In this document: in pieces, positions 25,065 through 34,109 of the stretch | Position numbering within the stretch: position 1 is the stretch's first letter | Layout of the letters: the number at the start of each line of letters is the position of its first letter | DNA from: Burkholderia sp. SRS-W-2-2016 | GTDB taxonomy: Bacteria > Pseudomonadota > Gammaproteobacteria > Burkholderiales > Burkholderiaceae | Length of the DNA stretch: 64,000 nt | Assembly: GCF_001931485.1 (NCBI RefSeq) | Contig: NZ_MSDV01000019.1 | Location: 310,001-374,000, forward strand | Reading direction: 5' to 3' | The notes under the pieces: generated by a model | The model's database searches: none | Told to the model about the DNA's origin: nothing | Seen by the model: only the letters and a program-made list of their open reading frames with translations | Made by a program: the position numbers and the translations under genes

Positions 25065-25999
25065 ACACTCAAGCGAACACTCAACCCAACCCGCGCGACG
25101 ATGCGCAGATCGCCGCGCTGGCGAATGCCCAGGCGAGCTTGCGGGCGACCCCGCAGTCATACCTGGTCGGCCTGATCGGCGCCGGCATCAGCGGCTCGCT
25201 GACCCCGGCGATGCACGAGGAAGAGGGCAGCAAGCTCGGTCTGCATTACGTGTACCGGCGCATCGATCTGGACGCGCAGAAGCTCGACGCGTCCGCGTTG
25301 CCGGAGCTGCTGACCGCGGCCGAACGGACGGGCTACAACGGTCTGAACATCACCTACCCGTGCAAGCAGGCGGTGATTGCGCTGCTCGACGATCTGTCCG
25401 ACGAAGCGCGCGCGCTCGGCGCGGTCAATACCGTGCTGTTCAAGGACGGCAAGCGCATCGGTCACAACACCGACTGTTCCGGTTTCACCCGCGCGTTCCA
25501 GCGCGGTCTGCCGGGCGTCGCGCTCGAGCGCGTGGTGCAGCTCGGCGCGGGCGGCGCGGGCGCGGCGGTCGCGCATGCGGCGCTGAGCATGGGCGCCCAG
25601 GCGTTGACGCTGTTCGACGTCGACGCGAACCGCGCGCAGTCGCTCGCCGCCGAATTGCAGCAGCGTTTCCCGAACGCCAAGGTCAGCGCGGGTACCTCGC
25701 TCGCGGACTCGATGGCGGCCGCGCAGGGGCTGATCCACGCGACCCCGACCGGCATGGCGAAACTGCCGGGCCTGCCGCTGCCGGCCGAATTGCTGCACCG
25801 CGACCTGTGGGTCGCCGACATCGTTTATTTCCCGATTCGCACCTCGCTGCTGCAGGCCGCCGAGGCGCTCGGCTGCCGCACGCTGAGCGGCGGCGGGATG
25901 GCGGTCTACCAGGCGGTCGACGCGATGCGCATTTTCACCGGCCTCGAACCGGATGCCGAGCGCGTGTACACCCATTTTCAAGCGCTGTTGCAACGCTAA
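25061..25999 (+). CDS. Shikimate/quinate dehydrogenase (AroE paralogue)
   Basis: A 312-residue AroE-family protein, longer than biosynthetic AroE (about 270) by an N-terminal extension of about 35 residues. It contains the substrate site ISGSLTPAMHEEEG, GYNGLNITYPCK with the catalytic Lys, NTDCSGF with the catalytic Asp, and the nucleotide-binding LGAGGAGAAVAHAA. The catabolic context (quiC, permease, aroQ remnant) suggests oxidation of shikimate or quinate to the 3-dehydro compound. Translational coupling (ATGA) to the former aroQ is still visible. Confidence 0.9.
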   Translation: MNTQANTQPNPRDDAQIAALANAQASLRATPQSYLVGLIGAGISGSLTPAMHEEEGSKLGLHYVYRRIDLDAQKLDASALPELLTAAERTGYNGLNITYPCKQAVIALLDDLSDEARALGAVNTVLFKDGKRIGHNTDCSGFTRAFQRGLPGVALERVVQLGAGGAGAAVAHAALSMGAQALTLFDVDANRAQSLAAELQQRFPNAKVSAGTSLADSMAAAQGLIHATPTGMAKLPGLPLPAELLHRDLWVADIVYFPIRTSLLQAAEALGCRTLSGGGMAVYQAVDAMRIFTGLEPDAERVYTHFQALLQR

Positions 26000-26045
26000 C
26001 CGGCCGCGTAAAGACCGGCACACAAGCTGAGGAGACTATCAGGAC

Positions 26046-27398
26046 ATGCAGCAATCGGTTCATTCCAGCAAACCCGCGCAAAACGGCCGGACGGTGAGCA
26101 CCGGCCGCCGTTCGAAAGCGCGTTACAAGATCCTCGCGCTGCTCGCGATCGGCACGATGATCAACTACCTCGACCGCACCGTGCTCGGCATCGCCGCGCC
26201 GCAGCTGACCAAGGAACTCGGCATCAACGCCGCGCTGATGGGTCTGCTGTTCTCGGTGTTCTCGTGGAGCTATGTGGCTTCGCAGATTCCGGGCGGTCTG
26301 TTTCTGGACCGCTTCGGCAGCAAGCTCACGTACTTCCTGTCGATGACTTTCTGGTCGCTGTGCACGCTCGCGCAAGGTCTGGTCAGCGGGATCGGCGGCC
26401 TGTTCGCGTTCCGGCTCGGGCTGGGCGTGTCGGAGGCGCCGTGCTTCCCGACCAATAGCCGCGTGGTCGCCACATGGTTCCCGCAAAGCGAACGCGCGAT
26501 GGCGACCGGCACCTACACGGTCGGCGAATACATCGGCCTCGCGTTTTTCAGCCCGTTCCTGTTCATGCTGATGGGCGCGTTCGGCTGGCGCTCGCTGTTC
26601 CTCGTGGTCGGCGGCGTCGGTATCGTGTTCGGCGTGATCTGGTGGATGCTGTATCGCGAGCCGCGCGATCATCCGTCGGCCAATCAGGAAGAACTCGACT
26701 ACATCGAAGCAGGCGGCGGTCTCACGCATAGCAACCAGAGTGCGGATGCCGCAGCGGAGCCGAAGAAGAGCGGCTTCCAGTGGGGCACGATCGGCAAGCT
26801 GCTCAAGCATCGTCAGCTGACCGGCATCTGTCTCGGCCAGTTCGCCGGTAACTCGACGCTGGTGTTCTTCCTCACGTGGTTCCCGACTTACCTCGCCACC
26901 GAGCGTCACATGGCGTGGCTGAAGATCGGCTTCTTCGCGATCATGCCGTTCATCGCGGCGTCGATCGGCGTGATGTTCGGCGGCGTGTTCTCCGACTGGC
27001 TGCTGCGCCGCGGCGTCTCGGCGAACGTGGCGCGCAAGCTGCCGATCATCGCCGGCCTGCTGCTCGCGTCGACGATCATTCTCGCGAACTACGTGGAAAG
27101 CAACGTGGTGGTGATCGCGATCCTGTCGGTCGCGTTCTTCGCGCAAGGGATGGCCGCGCTCGGCTGGACGCTGGTTTCCGATATCGCGCCGGAAGGTCTG
27201 CTCGGCGTGACCGGCGGCATCTTCAACTTCGCGGCGAACCTGGCGGGCATCATCACGCCGCTGGTGGTCGGTCTGATCGTCGCGGCGACCGGCTCGTTCG
27301 TCGGCGCGCTGGTGTTTATCGGCGTGATCGCGCTGGTCGGCGCGCTGTCGTACATCTTTATCGTCGGCGATATCAAGCGGATCGTGCTGGTGGATTGA
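26046..27398 (+). CDS. MFS transporter, anion:cation symporter family (probable quinate/shikimate uptake)
   Basis: A 450-residue 12-helix permease. INYLDRTVLGIAAPQLTKELGI and SQIPGGLFLDRFGSKLTY are typical of the ACS family (hexuronate, galactonate, glucarate and aromatic acid importers), as is the GVSEAPCFPTNSRVVATWFPQSERAMATG segment. GAGGAG lies in its upstream region. It directly follows the aroE paralogue (46 bp), so quinate or shikimate is the likely substrate; this is inference. Confidence 0.88.
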   Translation: MQQSVHSSKPAQNGRTVSTGRRSKARYKILALLAIGTMINYLDRTVLGIAAPQLTKELGINAALMGLLFSVFSWSYVASQIPGGLFLDRFGSKLTYFLSMTFWSLCTLAQGLVSGIGGLFAFRLGLGVSEAPCFPTNSRVVATWFPQSERAMATGTYTVGEYIGLAFFSPFLFMLMGAFGWRSLFLVVGGVGIVFGVIWWMLYREPRDHPSANQEELDYIEAGGGLTHSNQSADAAAEPKKSGFQWGTIGKLLKHRQLTGICLGQFAGNSTLVFFLTWFPTYLATERHMAWLKIGFFAIMPFIAASIGVMFGGVFSDWLLRRGVSANVARKLPIIAGLLLASTIILANYVESNVVVIAILSVAFFAQGMAALGWTLVSDIAPEGLLGVTGGIFNFAANLAGIITPLVVGLIVAATGSFVGALVFIGVIALVGALSYIFIVGDIKRIVLVD

Positions 27399-27451
27399 GC
27401 GGTCTCGCGGGCCGTCGTCGCGGGTCGACGACGGCCGGTTGCTGTACCCGG

Positions 27452-27495
27452 ATCCCCGGTTGTTGTCGCGAAAGCGGCGATGACCGGGGATTTTT
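27452..27495 (+). terminator. Terminator after the MFS permease
   Basis: ATCCCCGGT ... ACCGGGGAT followed by TTTTG, 54 bp after the stop at 27398; the loop contains a second short stem (TCGCGAAAGCGGCGA). Confidence 0.75.
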
Positions 27496-27799
27496 GCGTT
27501 TGGGGCGGGGAGTGGCCAAGCGGGCGTCAAAGCACGCCTAGTTATAGGATGTCTTATAAACTCGCTAAATTCAGTAAAAACTACTGCGTACGGAGGTGGA
27601 AATTACATTGCGTAATTTTCTAAAAACTACGTTGATTCTCAATAAATTAGAGGGTAATCACACGAATCAATGCGACAAAAGTAATTTCTGAGCATTACAC
27701 CGTCCTACAAGGGTAAACCATCTTGTATGACATCCCACCAATAAAGAGAATGCCTACTACATAATTTTCGAGTCGTAACTTGAAACCATTGGAGGGGAC
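27496..27799. promoter_or_regulatory. AT-rich promoter region of the GH28 gene
   Basis: About 300 bp, much more AT-rich than its neighbours. It contains AATTAC-ATTGC-GTAATT at 27601-27617, the repeated word TAAAAACTAC at 27575 and 27621, and TTATA-GGATGTC-TTATA at 27542-27558. GGAGGGG lies just before the ATG at 27800. Individual promoter elements cannot be assigned safely. Confidence 0.4.
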
Positions 27800-29422
27800 A
27801 TGAGGACGGGATTGTTGGCGATCGCAGTGGCATGCATGGCGTTGGCCGGTTGCGGCGGCGGGGTGTCGGGCAGCGATAGTGATTCGCAAGCGGCGGCAAC
27901 GCCGTCGAAGCCGGACACGCCGGCTTCGTCCCCGCAGGTGAGCACGACCTTCAACGTCGCGGACTACGGCGCGAAGGGCGACGGCTCGACCGACGACACC
28001 GCCGCGATCCAGAAAGCGCTGAACGCGGCGAGCGCCGCGAAGGGCACGGTCACGTTCCCGCAGGGCACCTTCATGACCGGCGCGCTGTTCGTCGGCTCGA
28101 ACACCACCGTGCAACTCGACGAAGGCGTGACGCTGAAGGCGATCCAGGCGCAGACGTGGTGGAACGTCGAGACCACGATCGCGTCCGGCGTGACCAACGG
28201 CTTCTATCCGGACGGTCTCGCGCTGTATCCGCAGGTGCCGACCCGCGTGCAGGGCATCGAGATGAACTGGGCGTCCGCGCTGATCAACGTGCGCAACGCG
28301 CAGAACGTGACGATCACCGGCAAGGGCGTGATCGACGGCAATGGCCAGGCGTGGTGGACGCACTATTACGCGGACGGCACGTCGTTCCACTCGTCGCTGG
28401 GCGTCGGCTGGGCGCTGAACTGGGACGAACAGCGGCCGCGCGGGATCGAAACCTATGAGTCGAGCAATGTGACGATCAAGGACGTGACCGTGCAGAACTC
28501 GCCGTTCTGGACCATCCACCTGTGCTATTCGGACCAGCTGCATCTGGACGGCGTGAAGGTCTACAACTTCCCGACCGCCGCGACCGGGATCATGCCGAGT
28601 ACCGACGGCATCGATATGGACTCGTCGACCAACATCCTCGTCGAGAACGCGGACATCGTCGCCAACGACGACGGCTTCGTGATCAAGTCGGGCCGCGACG
28701 GCGACGGGCTGCGCGTGAACAAGCCGACCGCCAACGTGGTGATCCGCAACTCGACGGTGCGCGCCGGCGCGACGGCCTTCACGATCGGCAGCGAAACCTC
28801 GGGCGGCGCGAACAACATCGAAGTGTCGAATATTCAGGTGTCGCCGCTGACCGGGCAGATCAACAGCAACGTCGGCTACAAGGCGGGCGGCCCGGCCGTG
28901 TATAGCGTGTTCGTGTTCAAGTCGGCGCCGACGCGCGGCGGCACGATGGAAAACGTCTACGTGCACGACATCAATGTCGACGACGCGTACTACTTCATGC
29001 AGGGCAACGAGAACTGGCCGGCCGGTGGCACGGTGCCGGCGACGTTCGGCACCACTTACCTCGAACCGTCGTACTGGCCGTCGATTCTCGCGATGCCCGC
29101 GAATGCTTCGGATGGCTATCCGATTTACCGCAACTTCAAGTTCGAGAACATCAACATGAAGCACGTCGAGAGCGCGGTGTTCGGCGTGACCGGTTATACG
29201 ATCGCCGGCGAAGCGGAGAAGGGGCGTTTCACCAACTTCACGTTCAACAACGTGAACATCACGGCGTCCAAATCGTCGGGTGCTTCGGTGGGCGCGGGGT
29301 CGATTGCCAATGCCGGCAACTGGACCTTCACCAACAGCACGATCAAGGACGCGGCGGGCAACAACCTCGTGCCGACGCTGGCGGCGACGTCGACCAACGT
29401 GACCGGTTTGCCGGGGCAGTAA
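27800..29422 (+). CDS. GH28 polygalacturonase-like lipoprotein
   Basis: A 540-residue glycoside hydrolase family 28 protein of the parallel beta-helix fold. The N-terminus is a lipoprotein signal with lipidated Cys18 (ALAGC), followed by a Ser/Asp/Pro linker. The motif FNVADYGAKGDGSTDDTAAIQKALNAA starts the catalytic domain. Catalytic aspartates are in STDGIDMDSS and NDDGFVIKSGRDGDG; IGSETSGG replaces the GHG motif of endo-enzymes, as in bacterial exo-acting members, and TRGG follows. It probably attacks pectin or other galacturonan at the cell surface. No pectate lyase or uronate genes are adjacent. Confidence 0.9.
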   Translation: MRTGLLAIAVACMALAGCGGGVSGSDSDSQAAATPSKPDTPASSPQVSTTFNVADYGAKGDGSTDDTAAIQKALNAASAAKGTVTFPQGTFMTGALFVGSNTTVQLDEGVTLKAIQAQTWWNVETTIASGVTNGFYPDGLALYPQVPTRVQGIEMNWASALINVRNAQNVTITGKGVIDGNGQAWWTHYYADGTSFHSSLGVGWALNWDEQRPRGIETYESSNVTIKDVTVQNSPFWTIHLCYSDQLHLDGVKVYNFPTAATGIMPSTDGIDMDSSTNILVENADIVANDDGFVIKSGRDGDGLRVNKPTANVVIRNSTVRAGATAFTIGSETSGGANNIEVSNIQVSPLTGQINSNVGYKAGGPAVYSVFVFKSAPTRGGTMENVYVHDINVDDAYYFMQGNENWPAGGTVPATFGTTYLEPSYWPSILAMPANASDGYPIYRNFKFENINMKHVESAVFGVTGYTIAGEAEKGRFTNFTFNNVNITASKSSGASVGAGSIANAGNWTFTNSTIKDAAGNNLVPTLAATSTNVTGLPGQ

Positions 29423-29469
29423 GCGGCTGAATGGACCGCGCGCTTCGTGATGTGGCGTGCGGCGCCAGA

Positions 29470-29507
29470 TAAAAAAACGGGAGGCGGTTTTCACCGCCTC
29501 CCGTTTT
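29470..29507. terminator. Bidirectional terminator between GH28 and TetR genes
   Basis: AAAAAACGGGAGGCGG-TTTTCA-CCGCCTCCCGTTTT, symmetrical with T tracts on both strands, between convergent genes. Confidence 0.9.
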
Positions 29508-29546
29508 GCATTCGTGCATTTGAACCGCCGCGCAATGCGCGCGCGG

Positions 29547-30272
29547 TCAAGCTTCCTTTTTCACGTAGCGCAGGATCATATCGACGATCATCGCCCGATG
29601 ACGCGCGCGCAGCCGCGGATGCGACGGGTCGCGGCCGAACGCGGTGCCGAACGTATGACGGTTGCCCACGCGGTGAAAGCACATCGAGCTGATCATCAGA
29701 TGCAGGTCGATCGGATCGATGTCGCTGCGGAACTGCCCGGACGCGATACCGCGCGCGAGCAGATCTTCGATCGTGTGAATCACCGTGACGTTGCGGCCTT
29801 TGAACGTCTTCACCTGCTCGACGTATTTCGCGCCGTTGATGTTTTCGATCGTCACGAGGCGCACGAAATCGCGTTGGCGGTCGTGGTAGTCGAACGTGAA
29901 TTCGACCAGCGCGCGCATGCCCTCGACCGGGTCGAGTTCGCTGATGTGCAGATCCTGTTCGAGCGCGCGAATGTCGCCGTACACCTTTTCCAGCACCGCC
30001 TGGTACAACCCTTCCTTGCTGCCGAAGTAGTAGTACAGCATGCGCTTGGTGGTGTTCGTGCGTTCCGCGATCGCATCGACGCGTGCGCCGGTCAGGCCCA
30101 TCGCGGAGAACTCCTGGGTCGCGACGTCGAGGATGTTGCGTTTCGTCTGCTCCGGATCGTACTTGCGCCGGGTGTCGCCACGCCGGACGTCGCTACGACG
30201 GGCATCGGCAGTGGGTGTCTCCTGGACGATGCCGTTGCTATCAGGCTCGGTGGCCTTGCTTCCCTTTTTCAT
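29547..30272 (-). CDS. TetR-family transcriptional regulator
   Basis: A 241-residue regulator. After a charged 40-residue N-terminal extension it has the TetR helix-turn-helix (TKRNILDVATQEFSAMGLTGARVDAIAERTNTTKRMLYYYFGSKEGLYQAVLEKVY). The C-terminal ligand domain ends in VDMILRYVKKEA. It may control the neighbouring quinate/shikimate genes or the GH28 gene; the sequence gives no proof. No gene is divergent from it. Confidence 0.9.
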   Translation of the reverse strand: MKKGSKATEPDSNGIVQETPTADARRSDVRRGDTRRKYDPEQTKRNILDVATQEFSAMGLTGARVDAIAERTNTTKRMLYYYFGSKEGLYQAVLEKVYGDIRALEQDLHISELDPVEGMRALVEFTFDYHDRQRDFVRLVTIENINGAKYVEQVKTFKGRNVTVIHTIEDLLARGIASGQFRSDIDPIDLHLMISSMCFHRVGNRHTFGTAFGRDPSHPRLRARHRAMIVDMILRYVKKEA

Positions 30273-30428
30273 TGTGTATTCAAGCGGCAGTGACGGCGCA
30301 TTCTAGCATGGGCAAACCCGCCTCCGGCGCGGCTTTCGGGCTTGGGCTGGGCTTCGGCGGGGCGTCGTTGGATTGTGACCGGACATCGCTGGGAGAGCCG
30401 GCAACGCCCGTCGATTTTTACAGACGCC

Positions 30429-31718
30429 TTACGTGACAGGCCGCGCGGGGCGGCGGCGCGCGGCCCACGCATCGCGCGTTTGCATCGCGCTGTAGGTCAG
30501 CTGCGCGGCGGCCAGACCGAGCGCGCCGTAGGTGCGAGTCAGGCCGAAGGCCGCGAACGCATCGGGCACCGGCCGCTCGCCGGCGATCGCCGCCGCGAGC
30601 AGTTCACCGGACACGGTGGTCGGCGCCATCCCGTGACCGCCGAAGCCGACCGCGTACCAGACGCCGTCCGTGCTGCGGCCGATCTGCGGCATCTTGTGGC
30701 GCGCGTAGCTCATCAGGCCGCCCCATGCATATTCGATACGCACGTCGTGCAATTGTGGGCAAACCTTCAGCAGATCCTGGCGCAGCAGCCGCGCGATCGC
30801 GGCCGGTTCGCGGTCGCGCACCGAGATGCGGCCGCCCCACAGGATGCGCGTGTCGGGCAGCGGCCGGTAGTAGTCGAATGCGAAACGGGTGTCGTAGATC
30901 GCGGCGCGGGTCGCGATTGCGTCGGACAGACGCGCGCCGAGCGGTTCGGTGGCCATCACGTAGGTGGCGATCGGCAGCACCGCGCGTTCGACTTGCGCAT
31001 ACACGTTGCGCGCATAACCGCCGCCGGCCATCACGACGTGACGCGCGTCGAGCGCACCGTGCGAGGTCTGCACGACGAAGCCGGCGCCGTCGCGTTGCAG
31101 GCTGACGACCGGCGAGTTTTCGTGGATCGTCACGCCGGCTCGCGCGGCCGCCGCGGCGACCCCGAGCACGTACTTGAGCGGATGGAAGTGGAACGCGTTG
31201 CGCTCGAAGAGGCCGCCGTGATAGCGGTGCGTGTTCAGTTGCGTCGCGAGTGCATCGGCGCCGAGCGGTTCCCAGTCGACGCCGAACGAATCGCGCATCA
31301 GCCGCCGCTGGGTGTCGAGCCGTGCGGGTTCGTCGAACCAGTTTGCGAGGATCACGCCGGCGTCGGTCGCGTCGCAATCGATCCGGTAGCGCGCGATGCG
31401 TTTGCGCATCAGATCGACCGCGTCGGTGGTCAGCGTATAGAGTTCGCGCGCGCGGAGCGGGCCGAGCGTTTTCAGCAGGTCCGCGCAATCGAGGCTGTAG
31501 CCGCCGAACACGAAGCCGCCGTTGCGGCCCGACGCGCCGAAGCCGACTTGCCGCGCTTCGAGCACGACGACGTCTTCGACGCCGCGCTCCGCGAGTCCCA
31601 ACGCGGTGGACAATCCGGCGAGTCCGCCGCCGACGATGCACACGTTGGCGCTGCGCCGGCCATTGAGCGGCGTGTACGCAGAAGGGCGGGTGACGGTCGC
31701 TTCGTAGAAACTTTGCAT
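30429..31718 (-). CDS. FAD-dependent amine/amino-acid oxidoreductase (PuuB-like)
   Basis: A 429-residue flavoprotein of the DAO fold resembling gamma-glutamylputrescine oxidase (PuuB/OrdL). FAD motif ANVCIVGGGLAGLSTALGLAERG is at about residues 25-47, then VGFGASGRNGGFVFGG, and the C-terminal FAD contact WGGLMSYARHKMPQIGRS ... GFGGHGMAPTTVSGELLAAAI. It lies 75 bp downstream of the keto-deoxy-sugar dehydratase-like gene and is probably co-transcribed, which is unusual because no putrescine genes are adjacent. The true substrate is open. Confidence 0.85.
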   Translation of the reverse strand: MQSFYEATVTRPSAYTPLNGRRSANVCIVGGGLAGLSTALGLAERGVEDVVVLEARQVGFGASGRNGGFVFGGYSLDCADLLKTLGPLRARELYTLTTDAVDLMRKRIARYRIDCDATDAGVILANWFDEPARLDTQRRLMRDSFGVDWEPLGADALATQLNTHRYHGGLFERNAFHFHPLKYVLGVAAAAARAGVTIHENSPVVSLQRDGAGFVVQTSHGALDARHVVMAGGGYARNVYAQVERAVLPIATYVMATEPLGARLSDAIATRAAIYDTRFAFDYYRPLPDTRILWGGRISVRDREPAAIARLLRQDLLKVCPQLHDVRIEYAWGGLMSYARHKMPQIGRSTDGVWYAVGFGGHGMAPTTVSGELLAAAIAGERPVPDAFAAFGLTRTYGALGLAAAQLTYSAMQTRDAWAARRRPARPVT

Positions 31719-31793
31719 GGGACTAGAGCCTCTGAAGAGGCCCTAGCGTAGCGGCAATCGCGGGTGGGCGTCCAGCCTGTGTGTCGCAGCGCG

Positions 31794-32726
31794 TTACCGG
31801 CCCCAGCGCAGCACCAGCGGATCGAGCCGGCGCGCGATCTTCAGCAATCCTTCGCGCGTGGCCGGATGCATCTGCGGCAGCGGATGACGCACCGCGTCCG
31901 AGCGGATCACGCCGCCTTCCTTCATCAGCGCCTTGCACGACGCGAGGCCGCCCTGGCGGTTTTCGTAGTTGATCAGCGGCAGCCACTGCTGATAATGCGT
32001 GGCCGCGAGTTCGGTATCGCCGGCCGCGTATGCATCGATGATCAGGCGAATGCCGTCCGCATAGCCGCCGCCCGTCATCGAGCCGGTCGCGCCCGCATCG
32101 AGGTCGGCCATCAGCGTGATCGCCTCTTCGCCGTCCCACGGACCGACGATCGCGTCGCCGCCCAGTTCGATCAGCTCGCGCAGCTTGTTCGCGGCCTGCG
32201 GCGTTTCGATCTTGAAGTACGACACGTGTTCGATTTCACGCGCCATCCGGGCGAGGAACGGCGCGGACAGCGGCGTGCCGCTGACCGGCGCGTCCTGGAT
32301 CATGATCGGAATGTCGATCGCATCGGAGACCGTGCGATAGAACTCGACAATGCCGCGCTCGCCGATGCGGATCGTCGCGCCGTGATACGGCGGCATCACC
32401 ATCACCATCGCGGCGCCCGCGGCCTGGGCGGCGCGGCTGCGCTCCGCGCACTGGTACGAGCTGAAATGGGTGGTCGTGACGATCACCGGCACGCGGCCGG
32501 CGACGTGTTCGAGCGAGACCTGCATCAGCGTGTTGCGCTCGTCGTCGGACAGCGCGAACTGCTCGGAGAAGTTCGCGAGGATGCACAGGCCGTTCGAACC
32601 GGCGTCGATCATGAAGTCGAGGCAGCGCTTCTGGCCTTCGAGGTCGAGGCGGCCGGCCTCGTCGAAGATCGTCGGGACGACGGGGAAGACGCCGCGCAGC
32701 GCGGCCTGGGTCTGGGATTGGATCAT
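31794..32726 (-). CDS. araD: L-2-keto-3-deoxyarabonate dehydratase-like protein (DHDPS family)
   Basis: A 310-residue dihydrodipicolinate synthase-fold protein that looks very close to the L-2-keto-3-deoxyarabonate dehydratase of Azospirillum (RGVFPVVPTIFD; GLCILANFSEQFALSDDER; MVMPPYHGATIRIGE; YFKIETPQAANKLREL with the Schiff-base Lys; LPLINYENRQ). It would make alpha-ketoglutarate semialdehyde in the non-phosphorylative L-arabinose route. The alternative is a DHDPS-type pyrroline-hydroxycarboxylate deaminase of hydroxyproline breakdown, whose missing gene would also fit this window. ATG at 32726 matches the family N-terminus. Divergent from a LysR gene. Confidence 0.75.
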   Translation of the reverse strand: MIQSQTQAALRGVFPVVPTIFDEAGRLDLEGQKRCLDFMIDAGSNGLCILANFSEQFALSDDERNTLMQVSLEHVAGRVPVIVTTTHFSSYQCAERSRAAQAAGAAMVMVMPPYHGATIRIGERGIVEFYRTVSDAIDIPIMIQDAPVSGTPLSAPFLARMAREIEHVSYFKIETPQAANKLRELIELGGDAIVGPWDGEEAITLMADLDAGATGSMTGGGYADGIRLIIDAYAAGDTELAATHYQQWLPLINYENRQGGLASCKALMKEGGVIRSDAVRHPLPQMHPATREGLLKIARRLDPLVLRWGR

Positions 32727-32912
32727 GGCGATTCTCGTCTCCGGCGATGCTTTTGAATGGATCGGATGCGCTCGCGTTGGTTGAGCGCAGCGCGCACCCG
32801 TTGAAAGTCCGTGCCGCCGACTATACGGCTCCACGGCCCGCAGGTATATTGAATTGTTTCCATCCTGTGATCGCTTTTGCGACTCACCTCGCCGCCACTG
32901 CATCTTCTTCCG
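32727..32912. promoter_or_regulatory. Divergent promoter region, araD-like and LysR genes
   Basis: 186 bp between divergent starts, where a LysR regulator normally binds. I cannot single out a definite LysR box. Confidence 0.35.
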
Positions 32913-33857
32913 ATGAAAGACACGCTGAACGTCCTGCTCTCGAAACTGCGCATGAAGCAGCTGCATCTGCTGATCGCGCTCGACGACCACAAGTCGCTGC
33001 ACAAAGCCGCCGGCGTAATGGCGATGACCCAGTCGGCCGCGAGCAAGGCGTTGCAGGAACTCGAATCGATGCTCGAAGCGCCGCTGTTCGAGCGTTCGAA
33101 AACCGGGATGATTCCGAACCAGCTCGGCCACTGCGTGATCCGCTACGCGCGGGTGGTCACGACCGACCTGACCGCGCTGTGCCAGGACGTCGCCGAGATT
33201 CGCTCGGGGCGCGGCGGCCGGCTCGCGGTCGGCGCGATCATGGGCGCGATTCCGGACTGCGTGGTGCCGGCGCTGAATCAGCTGCATGCGGCGCAGCCGG
33301 ATCTGTCGATCGAGGTGGTCGAGGACACCAGCGCGCGGATGCTCGCGCAACTCGACGACGGCCGGCTCGATCTGGTGGTCGGGCGCGCGGCGGTCGCGGC
33401 CGAGCCGTCGAAGTATCAGTACCGGCAACTCGGCGACGAGCCTTTATCAGTGGTGGTCGGCTACCAACACCCGCCGCTGCCGCGCCGCGAGATGACGCTG
33501 CGCGAGCTGGCCGGACATCGCTGGGTCATGTATCCGTCGCATATGCCGCTGCATGCGCTGCTCGAACGCGAGATGGATCTGGCCGGCCTCGACATGCCCG
33601 GCAATCCGATCTCGACCGCATCGACGTTCGTCACGGTCGCGTTGCTGCAAAGCAGCGCGGAACTGGTGTCGCTATTGCCGAGCGCGATTGCCGGACCGTT
33701 CGTGCGACATAAAATGCTGCGCGTCGTGCCGGTCAAACTGAAGTCGCCGTCGCAGACGTTCGGCGTCGTCACACGCAAGGGCGGGGTACTGTCGCCGCCG
33801 GCCGAACGGTTTATCGCGCTGTTGCGCGCGCAAGCGCATCAGCAGACGAAACCGTAA
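32913..33857 (+). CDS. LysR-family regulator (GbpR-like)
   Basis: A 314-residue LysR protein. The N-terminal winged helix-turn-helix is LSKLRMKQLHLLIALDDHKSLHKAAGVMAMTQSAASKALQELESMLEAPLFERSKTGM, followed by a linker and the two-lobe effector domain (RLAVGAIMGAIPDCVVPALNQLH). The type resembles GbpR, the sugar-responsive LysR of Azospirillum, which fits the sugar-acid gene beside it. ATG at 32913 gives the usual N-terminus. Divergent from the araD-like gene. Confidence 0.9.
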   Translation: MKDTLNVLLSKLRMKQLHLLIALDDHKSLHKAAGVMAMTQSAASKALQELESMLEAPLFERSKTGMIPNQLGHCVIRYARVVTTDLTALCQDVAEIRSGRGGRLAVGAIMGAIPDCVVPALNQLHAAQPDLSIEVVEDTSARMLAQLDDGRLDLVVGRAAVAAEPSKYQYRQLGDEPLSVVVGYQHPPLPRREMTLRELAGHRWVMYPSHMPLHALLEREMDLAGLDMPGNPISTASTFVTVALLQSSAELVSLLPSAIAGPFVRHKMLRVVPVKLKSPSQTFGVVTRKGGVLSPPAERFIALLRAQAHQQTKP

Positions 33858-33895
33858 GGATCGCTACGCAACGGCTGCAACGCCGGCGCCGGAAA

Positions 33896-33925
33896 CGAAA
33901 AAACCGCCGTTGACGGCGGTTTTGC
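33896..33925 (+). terminator. Terminator after the LysR gene
   Basis: AAAACCGCCG-TTGA-CGGCGGTTTT, about 40 bp after the stop at 33857. Confidence 0.85.
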
Positions 33926-34109
33926 GTAACCCGAAAGACGTCCAATATCTCATGCCTGTTCGCGGTTTGTCATCCGCCTTCGGTGAGTGTTGTAGCCGCG
34001 ACACTGTAGGGTCGATCCGGACCGAAGAGCGCCTCTCTTTCGGGGCTACACTGCTTCAAATGCAGTGAGCCAGGGTCGATAGCCTGGCGATAGCTCGGGG
34101 AGAGCAGCC

